DNA of 64,000 bases, taken from the NCBI GenBank assembly GCA_045645485.1, contig JAZRIX010000017.1:5037-69036 (forward strand), read 5' to 3'. Origin of the DNA: SIG440 sp045645485 (lineage in GTDB: Bacteria; Bacillota; Clostridia; Monoglobales; Monoglobaceae). Under the pieces are notes generated by a model that saw only the letters and a program-made list of their open reading frames with translations, did not search any database and was not told the origin of the DNA. Positions 54,424 to 62,810 of this stretch are shown piece after piece (positions within the stretch are counted from its first letter, which is position 1; each line of letters starts with the position of its first letter). A program made the translations under genes and the position numbers.

Positions 54424-55974
54424 TTACTTCTCACCTTCTGTTCCAAGCTTAATAACCACTGTATCATCTATTACTGCCACACAATCCTTTGAAGGCCATT
54501 TTTCCATAGCTTTTACCTCTTCCCTTTTGGAAAGATTCTTCTTTTCTTCACCGCTTAAAAACTTATAATTCTTTCCGCAATAGTCATTGAGAGTACTGCA
54601 TAACACACTTTGTCCAACTGTTTCGTCGTCTGCACGGATTATATATCCGTCAGTTATTCCTGTAATATCAGGTGTCAGATTAACGCTGTATGCTTCACTG
54701 TTATTAAGAGCACCAATCACAAGAATCTTTTCGCAATCATCCGCTCCTTCAGTTTGTTCTATTCTGTCCGCTATACGAATTAAAACCCCATAAGACTTTT
54801 CATATGCCATTTGTGCTTTGTGATAGCTTACGTTTGATATAACAACCTGATTTGCAATTATGGACATAGCCACAATCAGAACAATCCAGCATTTGCAGGC
54901 GGTCTGTTTTTCGTTTTTTTCTGTACCTCTTTCATAAAGAATCAGAAAAAACAAATAAAATACAGAGTACCCCATAAGCATCAGATTGTGATAATCAACC
55001 CCTGCATTCGCAAAAGCAAGTGCCCCCGCACCGACTATCAGCATAACACACAAAACAGCAATCACAAGTACATTGGCAGCATTTTTGTAAACTTTATTTT
55101 CTACTATTTTCTTCACATAATAGAAAACTACAAGTGCAAAAGCAAAAACATTGAGAACAATATACACATTTATGCCTTTTGACAAATCAAAGAAGCATTT
55201 AATAAAAGTTTCTTTGACAACGTAAAGGGATGCCAATATATCTATATTTGATAATGATGCTGTTTCGTTAACACCCTGATAATCAAGCAATTCTACAGAA
55301 CAAATACCGAGGAGTATTTTGAGAATTACACCGTATATTGCCACACCCAGAATCCCTGTCAAAAGCATTCCGCCACTTTTTTTCAAAATAATACCAAATG
55401 ATGTACCGTGATAAATCATTTCGTCAATAAGCTTCAGCAAAACCAGCATTATTGTAACTGTTATGTAAGCCTGATAAATACCTGTTGACAATGCGATAAG
55501 CACAGCCGACCAAAGATAGTTTTGTTTTTCTTTGGTCATATAAAGTGCCGCAAGCGTTGAGAGAAAAAATGCCACACTGTAACCGTCTGCCACATAGTTA
55601 TACATCATAACCGAAGTAACCGTCGGGAAGGAAACTACAACCGCACCTATTAATGCCGCAGTAATTTTTTTCTGTACGCTGAGCATTCTGCAAATACATA
55701 CAGCACCCAATGCATGAAAAACAATGGCTGCAATACCGCTCAGAAAAGGCAGGTCATAAAATGAACTGAACGAACAGACAACGGGCAAAAACCATCTTCC
55801 CAGACCAATCATATTCTGTGAATCATATCTGAACACCAGAGAATCCCAATTGGGAAGCCAATTTGTTATTTTATATAAATGTGCAAACACCCCCACCAGA
55901 AACGCCGCAATAAAGCAAGCCTTCCATTGAGGCAAAATCTGAGTATTAAGTTTTTTTAATACTTTTTCAGGCAC
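54424..55974 (-). CDS. GtrII-family glucosyltransferase-like membrane protein
   Basis: 516 residues with about 11 transmembrane helices. The N-terminal extracytoplasmic loop TNWLPNWDSLVFRYDSQNM followed by GLGRWFLP is typical of the GtrII-like polyprenyl-phosphate-glucose-dependent transferases, with the probable catalytic acidic residue in WDS. A soluble C-terminal domain (about 420-516) follows the last helix. It would transfer a sugar from the lipid donor made by the GtrB-like protein to the polymer on the outer face. It abuts the deacetylase gene. Confidence 0.87.
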   Translation of the reverse strand: MPEKVLKKLNTQILPQWKACFIAAFLVGVFAHLYKITNWLPNWDSLVFRYDSQNMIGLGRWFLPVVCSFSSFYDLPFLSGIAAIVFHALGAVCICRMLSVQKKITAALIGAVVVSFPTVTSVMMYNYVADGYSVAFFLSTLAALYMTKEKQNYLWSAVLIALSTGIYQAYITVTIMLVLLKLIDEMIYHGTSFGIILKKSGGMLLTGILGVAIYGVILKILLGICSVELLDYQGVNETASLSNIDILASLYVVKETFIKCFFDLSKGINVYIVLNVFAFALVVFYYVKKIVENKVYKNAANVLVIAVLCVMLIVGAGALAFANAGVDYHNLMLMGYSVFYLFFLILYERGTEKNEKQTACKCWIVLIVAMSIIANQVVISNVSYHKAQMAYEKSYGVLIRIADRIEQTEGADDCEKILVIGALNNSEAYSVNLTPDITGITDGYIIRADDETVGQSVLCSTLNDYCGKNYKFLSGEEKKNLSKREEVKAMEKWPSKDCVAVIDDTVVIKLGTEGEK

Positions 55975-55977
55975 TTT

Positions 55978-56712
55978 TTACCACTCCAGCCACTTAAATC
56001 TATGTAAAAACTTTCCATACAGCTTGTTATACATTCTTACACCTACAATCCGCTTTACAAACAGTGTACGTTTGGCGGTTGGTGATATCCATGATGCACA
56101 AAAGTGATGTATCGAATATGTATTCTTAGTTATTTTTTTCTTTCCCGTGTAATATTTCATAGGACACAGATAATCCTCAGGCAACATTTGAAGATTCATA
56201 AAAATCTGCCTCTGATTGCTGATATCCAGACCAAGACTTATCATTGTCTTTGTATTTCTGTCAGGACAAGGAGTCAAATCACAAGTGCCGTCAGGAAGGA
56301 TAAAAGGTATATCGTCATAATCCTTCAGCAAGGCGGCAATCAGTTCATTTCCCTTTTCACAGGCAAAGCCAAGACCGGTTGAAATAACACCGTTATCATC
56401 AAAACCCATATAACCTCTTTCCTCAATAAGTGCATCAAGAGGTTTTATAAGCTCAACATCTGTGTCAAGGTAAATTCCGCCCTCATCATAAAGCACCTTG
56501 AGTCTTGCGTAATCACTTGCAAAAGCCCATTTGCCTGCATCATACGCTTCACGTGCATATTTGTTTTGATTTATATCAAAATTATCTTCATTTATGCAAA
56601 CTATTTTGTAATCGGGGCAATACTTTTTCCAGCTTTTTATGCATTTTTCTGCGAGCTTGGGAAGTTTTCCCTTCCCAAACCAACAATAATGAATTACCTT
56701 TGGAATACTCAT
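55978..56712 (-). CDS. Family 32 glycosyltransferase (OCH1-like capsular sugar transferase)
   Basis: 244 residues. N-terminal IPKVIHYCWFGKGKLPKLAE, then WAFASDYARLKVLYDEGGIY and the DxD motif in LDTDVELIKPLD are the classic GT32 signature. It transfers galactose, mannose or a related sugar to the lipid-linked precursor. Cytosolic. Its start overlaps the stop of the flippase gene by 4 bases (ATGA-type), so the two are translationally coupled. Confidence 0.92.
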   Translation of the reverse strand: MSIPKVIHYCWFGKGKLPKLAEKCIKSWKKYCPDYKIVCINEDNFDINQNKYAREAYDAGKWAFASDYARLKVLYDEGGIYLDTDVELIKPLDALIEERGYMGFDDNGVISTGLGFACEKGNELIAALLKDYDDIPFILPDGTCDLTPCPDRNTKTMISLGLDISNQRQIFMNLQMLPEDYLCPMKYYTGKKKITKNTYSIHHFCASWISPTAKRTLFVKRIVGVRMYNKLYGKFLHRFKWLEW

Positions 56713-58214
56713 TGTTTTTTCTTCCTCCCATATAATTCAAAAATAGTTTTAAAGGCAGATTTATTGAATACAAAGTTAATCAGCAAATATAATCCCACAA
56801 TCCATACAGAGTGAATAATTCCGTTCAGCAGTAGCTTTAAAAATGAAATATTGCTGAATGTATCAACGAAAAATACTGCCATGATCACAGCAAAAACCGC
56901 ACCGTTTGAAAGTAAGATTTTATATGTATGCATCTGGTTTCTTTCAAGAATCTTTTTGTTTGAGTAGTGAATAGTCACCACACTCCGATAAACAAGAGCC
57001 GCAATTGTTCCCAGTATTGCTCCGCATATTCCCATATAAAAAATTGCCGAAATGGACACTGTTATATTTATAACCATTTCCCATATTGCATGAGAACGAG
57101 TTTTTTCAAAATCACCTGAATACTCAATAATTCCATTGACAGGCAGCTTGCTGTTGGCAACCAAATTCATAATTACAAAAAGCAATACAAGAAATACATT
57201 TGTGTATTCAGCATCGTTAATTCCCTTTGTATATATCTGTATCAGGGGCAGCAAAAATACCGCCATAAGGGTATAAATGATAAATGTTGTCATCACATAA
57301 AAAGTTTCATATGCATTGAACAGCCTATTAAACTTTTCTCTGTCCGTATGAAACATCTGCCCCAATGCAAATGTAAAAGACGAAACTACACTTGTTATAA
57401 AATTCTGCACCTGCGAAAAGAATATATTATATATAGCGTAAATACTTGCTGCCTTGAAATCACAAAGAAGTGAAATAAGTATTACATCAGTATTGTTGAA
57501 TACCATTCCTGAAAGCTGATGCACCAAAACTGAATTCTTTTGTGAAATAGCGTCAAAATCAGGTTTCGCCTTTAAATCAAGCCATTTGTATCTGCGCTTG
57601 GCATAAAAATATAAAAAGGCAAGCTGAGTAAGTGACATTATGCAATAAACCAGCTGAATAAGAATAAGGCTGTCTGTTAAAACCAGAACAAGGATTTTAG
57701 CTATATTTGAAGCAAGCTGAAGAATTGTTTCTGCGTTATTTATTACATACTTTCTTCCGTCAACCTCCATAAGTATTCGGTATTTCGCCTGAACGAAATA
57801 ACTGAACAAAGCCGGCAAAGCAGTCAATATAATTATCAGAAACACAACATTGCTGTCTATTGATGTTGGTATTACATATGCATATACAATTGCAACAACA
57901 AGTACGATAGCAAGGTAAATTATTCCCGTTCTGATATAATAAGAATGGGTGGCAGAAAGAACTTCGTTTGCACTCTTATAGTCCCTTTCGCCTATTCTTT
58001 TATACAAAGCCTGTGTTGTGGCAAGACCCACGCCTGCCTCCAAAAGGAACATATATACAAAAATCTGTTTAATAGTCGAAAGTACACCGTTAACCTCTGA
58101 GCCAAAATTCTCAAGATACAGTCTCGGCAAAAGAAAGCTGATTGTTATAAGAACAACCTGATATATCATTGAAGATACCAGATTGTTTTTTATTCTCGAA
58201 TCTTTGTCAGCCAC
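56709..58214 (-). CDS. Wzx-type lipid-linked oligosaccharide flippase
   Basis: 501 residues with about 12-14 transmembrane helices. The N-terminus (NNLVSSMIYQVVLITISFLL, PRLYLENFGSEVNGVLSTI) is typical of polysaccharide-biosynthesis (PST/MOP) flippases in Gram-positive exopolysaccharide loci. It would turn the finished undecaprenyl-linked repeat unit to the outer leaflet for polymerisation by the ligase-like protein. There is a 4-base overlap with the GT32 gene downstream. Confidence 0.93.
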   Translation of the reverse strand: MADKDSRIKNNLVSSMIYQVVLITISFLLPRLYLENFGSEVNGVLSTIKQIFVYMFLLEAGVGLATTQALYKRIGERDYKSANEVLSATHSYYIRTGIIYLAIVLVVAIVYAYVIPTSIDSNVVFLIIILTALPALFSYFVQAKYRILMEVDGRKYVINNAETILQLASNIAKILVLVLTDSLILIQLVYCIMSLTQLAFLYFYAKRRYKWLDLKAKPDFDAISQKNSVLVHQLSGMVFNNTDVILISLLCDFKAASIYAIYNIFFSQVQNFITSVVSSFTFALGQMFHTDREKFNRLFNAYETFYVMTTFIIYTLMAVFLLPLIQIYTKGINDAEYTNVFLVLLFVIMNLVANSKLPVNGIIEYSGDFEKTRSHAIWEMVINITVSISAIFYMGICGAILGTIAALVYRSVVTIHYSNKKILERNQMHTYKILLSNGAVFAVIMAVFFVDTFSNISFLKLLLNGIIHSVWIVGLYLLINFVFNKSAFKTIFELYGRKKKQ

Positions 58215-58237
58215 ATCGCCGCCTCCTTACCTTGATT

Positions 58238-58780
58238 TCATATGCGGTTGCAAATGTAATCTGCAGTAGCATTTTCTTTGGGAATTATTCTCCCCGGGTT
58301 TCCTATAACAACGCTGTGGTCAGGAACATCAAAATTGACATATGTAAGAGGTGCAATAAGCACATCACTTCCTATTCTGACATTGCCCACTATAACAGCG
58401 TTGGTTCCAATCCAGCAATTATCACTGATTTGCGGAACACCTTTTCGCTTTCCACGGTTTTCTATCCCTATTGTCACACCTGTACCAATGTTTATGTTTT
58501 TGCCCAAGGTTGCATCAGGATGAATTATCACCCGCCCAAAATGTCCGATATAAAAACCCTCACCTATATTTGTCCTTGCAGGTATCTGAATCTGAGTTTT
58601 GTTAGACATATACATAAGTCTCAATCTGTAAAAAAGCTTTAAAGGCAGAATTTTACACATGTTCGCTTTTCGAAACACAGATATGTATTTTAATTCAATG
58701 GGTCTGAACACCTTTTTCAAAAAAGGTTCTCCGCCTTCTCCGTAATATCTGTATAAGTCTTTTTTAAAAACACTGTTCAT
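58238..58780 (-). CDS. Hexapeptide-repeat acyltransferase
   Basis: About 180 residues from ATG 58780. The N-terminal third is helical; the C-terminal two thirds form a left-handed beta-helix with hexapeptide repeats (TNIGEGFYIGHFGRVIIHPD, INIGTGVTIG, CWIGTNAVIVGNVRIGSDVL). This resembles serine-acetyltransferase-like and capsular O-acetyltransferases; acetylation of an exopolysaccharide sugar is inferred. The frame stays open to a TTG at 58813 inside gtrA, but the ATG seems more likely; neither has a good ribosome binding site, so coupling with gtrA is probable. Confidence 0.85.
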   Translation of the reverse strand: MNSVFKKDLYRYYGEGGEPFLKKVFRPIELKYISVFRKANMCKILPLKLFYRLRLMYMSNKTQIQIPARTNIGEGFYIGHFGRVIIHPDATLGKNINIGTGVTIGIENRGKRKGVPQISDNCWIGTNAVIVGNVRIGSDVLIAPLTYVNFDVPDHSVVIGNPGRIIPKENATADYICNRI

Positions 58781-58793
58781 AACAATTTCACAC

Positions 58794-59174
58794 TCATTTT
58801 TCCTTTGATTCAAGAAATATTTTTCTTGTTACAAAATTATAAATCGGGACGATTACCATGGCAAAAATTTTTACTATCAGATAATATACAGAGGTATACG
58901 TTGTTCCGATCCACAGAATAACCTGATTCAAACACAATCCGCCGATACTGAGGAGTACAAATATAACAAATTCCCTAAGCTTACTTTGTTTTCTGCTTTT
59001 GAAAACAAACGCCATACTCAAAAGATAATTTGCAGTAACAGAAGCACAAAAAGATATTGTTGAAGCAAGCAACACATCAATATGCAACAGTTCCTTCAAA
59101 GCAACAAGAACTCCCACATCAACAATTGCGGCAATAACACCTACCACACAAAACTTGACTAATTGCAGTATCAC
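58794..59174 (-). CDS. GtrA-family membrane protein
   Basis: 126 residues with four transmembrane helices, starting LVKFCVVGVIAAIVDVGVLV, and with a basic loop and C-terminus (IYNFVTRKIFLESKEK) typical of GtrA, the proposed flippase for polyprenyl-phosphate-linked sugars. The GTG start has GGAGG 9 bases upstream. Together with the GtrB-like and GtrII-like proteins it makes a complete extracytoplasmic glycosyl side-chain system within one locus. First gene of the exopolysaccharide operon. Confidence 0.93.
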   Translation of the reverse strand: MILQLVKFCVVGVIAAIVDVGVLVALKELLHIDVLLASTISFCASVTANYLLSMAFVFKSRKQSKLREFVIFVLLSIGGLCLNQVILWIGTTYTSVYYLIVKIFAMVIVPIYNFVTRKIFLESKEK

Positions 59175-59198
59175 TTTGTGTTTCCTCCGTTAAAATGA

Positions 59199-59443
59199 GT
59201 TCTTTTATAAATGTTGGGGTTTTAGTAAATCAAAGATGTTTCGACTAATTATTGAAGAAACCCTGACGGTTTTCTTTTTAACAGAAAAATGTTCTCTCAT
59301 TTTTCAATCCTTCACTAAAAACGTGCTGCAAGCACGTTTTCTTAACATTCCGGCAACATGACATCATTACAGACCGTATAGTGTCATTCTAAGCAGAGCG
59401 AGGGAGCTTTCCAAAGTGTTTTCCCCGACATTTATCACAGAAC
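59199..59443. repeat. MITE-like repeat, family copy B, with an internal terminator
   Basis: Ends: GTTCTTTTATAAATGTTGGG from 59199 and, on the other strand from 59444, GGTTCTGTGATAAATGTCGG, closely matching copy A at 13807-13949. The core GTCATTCTAAGC lies at 59383. The copy is about 100 bp longer than copy A and carries a strong hairpin (59318-59340). It fills the 304-bp gap between the GGDEF gene and gtrA, so it separates the signalling gene from the exopolysaccharide operon. Confidence 0.65.
59318..59340 (-). terminator. Terminator after the GGDEF gene
   Basis: A perfect 10-bp stem AAAACGTGCT / AGCACGTTTT with a 3-base loop, with T-runs on both strands. It lies 140 bp past the stop of the GGDEF gene, inside the repeat. 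Confidence 0.7.
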
Positions 59444-59478
59444 CATTAAATATTGATTAATTCACTGTTTAATCAGTC

Positions 59479-61779
59479 CTAATCTCTGGCAAATACCCAA
59501 AGTGTATCTTTCACATTGTCTTTGTCATCTGATAAATTATATACACTGAGAGTAACGGTTTCACCGTTTGTTTTTTTGTATGTAATTGACGGTATTTTAC
59601 CTTCTGATATTTGTCTTTTTATTGCATCATAATTCAAGAAGCTTGTAACAGCTCTGTGGGAATCAGTATGAACAATATCATTAATGTATTTTTTCAACAG
59701 CTTTGAAAAATTTTCTTCATCTTCTTTATATCCAAGATAGGATGGCATAAGAATTCTGTGAACACTGTCGGTTTCCAAGGATACTCTGTAAATACCGTTG
59801 TAATGTTCTTTTAAGACAGATATCATAGTATCAAGTTCTCTGATACCGGTTTTTGCATAAACAAAGCTTTGGTCTTTGTCCTCAGACCTGCTTTCCTGTC
59901 CTTTGTCCTGATAATACTGTGCTTTTGCTTCATACATTCTGATTTCAGCTTCGCGAACCATTTCTTCACAGTTTGTGTTCTGGCTTCTATAGGACATACC
60001 TATTGCCACATTATATCCCTTTGGTTTTAGTTGCTCAATAAATATTCCCAATTTTTCTTTGATGCGATTCTGTTCAACTCCTTTTGTAAACACAAGGAAT
60101 TCATCACCGCCCATACGGTATATACGATGTCCAAAAAACACCTCTTTCAATGTATTGGTAATATAGATGAGCATTTCATCGCCTGCAGCGTGTCCGTATT
60201 TGTTGTTCCTGATATGAAGCTCGTTAACATCAATATAAATACAGGAGAATTCCTCAGGCTTTTCTTCGTCAAATACCAAAATATCTTTTTTATATACAAC
60301 ACGGTTAAGAGCTCCCGTAAGAGAATCCGTTGTTGCGGCAAGCTCTGTTTTATTAAGATGTTTTTTGTTGTATATAGCAATTGAAAAACAAATGGCAACA
60401 TCTTCAATAAGTTTTCTTGCAACATCACTCTTGTTGGGGTTAATTGTTCCCAAAAGGCTGACGTGGTTATTTTTATCAGTAATAATGGCAAAAGATACTT
60501 CTTTTATATCATGTTCTGACAGGAAATTATAGAGTTTGGGATTTGTTTTTTCCATATGGCGGTTACGCATCATTTGCATAAAAACAATAGAAGACTTATT
60601 TTCGTTGCTTACCCTTGAAGCATACCTGAAAAGCTCCTTGTGAAAATACTCTCTATCCTTCCCCACCAAAAGCTTTTCTCTTAAAGAAGGCTTTATATAA
60701 TAGAAATCTTCTCCGTCCGTATCCACAAAAAATGTGGAACGTGCATTTGAAAATTCCTTTATGTTTTTCATCGCTTCAGTTATATTTGTGTACTGTTCAG
60801 TTACTTCCAAAAGAAGCTTTCGTATAGCAGAAGATTCTGCATGTAATTTGGTTCTGCCTTTCTCTCTTTTCATAACCGATTTAAGATAAACAACTATAAT
60901 CAAAATAATCAAAACATAAGTTGTAAGCAAAATACGGGATACTCTATGTGTGTCTGCAAAAACCTGTGTTTCATATCGGGCAAGCATAATGCCCCAGTTA
61001 AAATCCTCAAGTATTGAATAGTGAACATACAAATTCTCACCCGTGCGTATTGACTTAAACGAGCTGAACCCCTTATCTGTAGTTGCAAGAGCCTCATAGG
61101 AATAGCCGTCATTATATTCTCTGGTCTTAAGCTGTGACAATTCGCCCGGATTTGTATCTATTGTGTCTATAATAAACTTTCCTGTTTCCTTATCATAAAC
61201 AAAGAGCTGAGCATCCAGTTCCTGTGCCATATTGTTGTATCTTTCGTTGATGGTTTCAATCTTGATGATACCGTATATCATACCGACGGTTTCACCATCA
61301 ACCTGGATGGGAACAACACTTCTGACTACCTTTTCACCGGGTTTTGAATAGCTTTCTGTTCTGCCGGTAATATGTTCACCCTTGCGTGCTTCCTCCTCAA
61401 AGGAGATTTTCCCGCTTAAATCAACGGTTTCATCTTTGGTGATAAAGGTACCGTCCGGATTTAAAATACCGATTCTTGAGAATAAGCCGATAGGCTTGAA
61501 GGAGTCAAACATAAGGCTGTAGCTTTCTCCGCCGGCATAAAGCTTGGCCGCAAAGTTTGCCATGGTAACAAGATTTTCTCTGTCTGACTTTAGCTGCAGA
61601 GTCAGGTCATCCTTAATCTGCTTTGTCTGAATATGAAGCATTTCGTACGCTTCATTCTCGGCTCCAAAATAAAATGAGGTAACCATTGCTAAAAACACCG
61701 CACATATTAAAACTGCAGTGATAACCGTATGTAAAATATTATTTTGTTTTTCCTCTTTTTTCTGGTAAGTTTTTGCCAT
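59479..61779 (-). CDS. Cache-like sensor diguanylate cyclase
   Basis: 766 residues from ATG 61779. Two transmembrane helices (about 19-37 and 283-301) bracket an outside Cache-like sensor (about 38-280). A middle region (about 320-480) resembles a GAF domain. The GGDEF domain has an intact signature RMGGDEFLVF (GGDEF at 557-561), so synthesis of cyclic-di-GMP from two GTP is expected. No RxxD inhibitory site stands ahead of it (FFGHRIYRM), so product inhibition is not evident. A PAS-like C-terminal region follows (about 655-766). It has its own promoter and lies upstream of the exopolysaccharide operon. Confidence 0.9.
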   Translation of the reverse strand: MAKTYQKKEEKQNNILHTVITAVLICAVFLAMVTSFYFGAENEAYEMLHIQTKQIKDDLTLQLKSDRENLVTMANFAAKLYAGGESYSLMFDSFKPIGLFSRIGILNPDGTFITKDETVDLSGKISFEEEARKGEHITGRTESYSKPGEKVVRSVVPIQVDGETVGMIYGIIKIETINERYNNMAQELDAQLFVYDKETGKFIIDTIDTNPGELSQLKTREYNDGYSYEALATTDKGFSSFKSIRTGENLYVHYSILEDFNWGIMLARYETQVFADTHRVSRILLTTYVLIILIIVVYLKSVMKREKGRTKLHAESSAIRKLLLEVTEQYTNITEAMKNIKEFSNARSTFFVDTDGEDFYYIKPSLREKLLVGKDREYFHKELFRYASRVSNENKSSIVFMQMMRNRHMEKTNPKLYNFLSEHDIKEVSFAIITDKNNHVSLLGTINPNKSDVARKLIEDVAICFSIAIYNKKHLNKTELAATTDSLTGALNRVVYKKDILVFDEEKPEEFSCIYIDVNELHIRNNKYGHAAGDEMLIYITNTLKEVFFGHRIYRMGGDEFLVFTKGVEQNRIKEKLGIFIEQLKPKGYNVAIGMSYRSQNTNCEEMVREAEIRMYEAKAQYYQDKGQESRSEDKDQSFVYAKTGIRELDTMISVLKEHYNGIYRVSLETDSVHRILMPSYLGYKEDEENFSKLLKKYINDIVHTDSHRAVTSFLNYDAIKRQISEGKIPSITYKKTNGETVTLSVYNLSDDKDNVKDTLWVFARD

Positions 61780-61888
61780 ATATACGCATCTTCTTTCATG
61801 TAACAAATAAGTTCTTCAAATTTGGATTTATCAGATATTAAAATACTTCTGATTATACTCCCGCACTATTTCAGAGTATACATTTTTT

Positions 61889-61917
61889 ATTGTATCATAC
61901 AACTATACAAAAATCAA
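61889..61917 (-). promoter_or_regulatory. Promoter for the GGDEF gene
   Basis: On the minus strand TTGATT (61912-61917), a 17-bp spacer and TACAAT (61889-61894). A 5' leader of about 105 bases with an ATCAGA/TCTGAT hairpin follows. Confidence 0.6.
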
Positions 61918-61974
61918 GATATTAATAATATTTCCTGCATTTATCTTTTGAAGGGCTATTTTTTTGCTTCTGGT

Positions 61975-62024
61975 AAAAAAAGCAGGCTTTGCATAATATT
62001 ATTACCTTATTTTACAAAGCCTGC
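61975..62024 (-). terminator. Terminator after the truncated YaaH-type gene
   Basis: GCAGGCTTTG (61982-61991) pairs with CAAAGCCTGC (62015-62024). On the minus strand it is followed by TTTTTTT. Confidence 0.85.
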
Positions 62025-62041
62025 CTTAATTTAATACGTTT

Positions 62042-62503
62042 TTATACCTCAAACATATAATCAAGCAACGACCAATTCTGCTGAAACGGGCGCATAAGAT
62101 TCCAATAACCTGCTCCACGAAGGTTTTTTTCTTTTATGAGATTAAACTTTTGCTGAATACTCCGTACATCCTCAAACCATACCTCATGTGTTCTTCCTTC
62201 TTCATCGGTATATCTGAACCATGGCGACTGTGATACCTCATCATACTGAATTTCGGCACCGAATTCTGCCGCAAGCTGAATTGCCTCAACATTTGAAATG
62301 GAATCAGCTACAGACTCCCCCTTCACATAAGGCAGAGTCCAGTCGTAACCATAATTGGGAATTCCCAAAAATATCTTTTCAGGAGGAATTATCCCCAAGG
62401 CATAATCCACCACCTGTCTGACATTGCGTATAGGTGCCACTGCAAGCGGCGGTCCGTACGTGTCTATCCATTCAAGATATAGGTAATAATTGAAAATTAC
62501 CAC
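62042..62503 (-). pseudogene. 5'-truncated YaaH/SleL-type GH18 cortex hydrolase
   Basis: 153 residues match only the C-terminal half of spore-cortex GH18 proteins: TYGPPLAVAPIRNVRQVVDY, FLGIPNYGYDWTLPYV, YTDEEGRTHEVWFEDVRS and GAGYWNLMRPFQQNWSL. The LysM repeats, signal region and the first half of the barrel, including the DxxDxDxE active site, are absent. Homology breaks near residue 10, where family members have a YxWGYxxGPP stretch. The putative GTG start has no clear ribosome binding site. It is best read as a deletion remnant with its original terminator intact. Confidence 0.75.
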
Positions 62504-62659
62504 CTATTGTAACGATTTCTTCCCCACGCAGACAATTGTCTTACCTCTCAAGCGAAGCATCACTTTCTACATCAGCCAATTTATAACATAATTCTACTAT
62601 ATTTTCTAAACTTTTACATATTTGTAAAATAACTTTTCTTCTTTTTTTTCAATATTCTA

Positions 62660-62687
62660 TTGCATTTTTTTTATTTTTGTGTATAAT
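62660..62687 (+). promoter_or_regulatory. Promoter of the 12-codon unit
   Basis: TTGCAT (62660-62665), a 16-bp spacer and a perfect TATAAT (62682-62687). The predicted start of transcription is at or just before the ribosome binding site. Confidence 0.55.
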
Positions 62688-62703
62688 TATTAATAGGAGG
62701 GGG

Positions 62704-62742
62704 ATGAATATGAAAAATATCATTTCTTATATTGACAGATAA
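62704..62742 (+). CDS. Very short open frame MNMKNIISYIDR with strong ribosome binding site
   Basis: AGGAGGGGG precedes ATG 62704 by 3 bases and ATG 62710 by a better 9 bases. The frame ends at TAA 62740-62742, giving 12 (or 10) residues. A consensus promoter stands immediately upstream and a strong terminator overlaps the stop codon, so the unit is compact and complete. No family is recognised. It could be a peptide gene, a leader remnant of a deleted gene, or the start of a transcription attenuator. Confidence 0.35.
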   Translation: MNMKNIISYIDR

Positions 62743-62768
62743 AAGCGGCAGATTTTCTGCCGCTTTTT
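62741..62768 (+). terminator. Terminator of the 12-codon unit
   Basis: AAAAGCGGCAG pairs with CTGCCGCTTTT and is followed by T's. It begins on the last bases of the stop codon. Confidence 0.85.
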
Positions 62769-62810
62769 ATCTATTTTACTATAATCAAATAAGATTAATA
62801 TTAAATACAC

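Larger units (their letters stand above)
62504..62810. other. Gap with a 5' deletion junction and a small plus-strand unit
   Basis: The part next to the GH18 remnant (62504-62650) is non-coding with no sign of the missing gene half. From 62660 a plus-strand promoter, 12-codon frame and terminator occur and are listed separately. Beyond the terminator, 62771-62810 shows nothing else. Confidence 0.5.
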
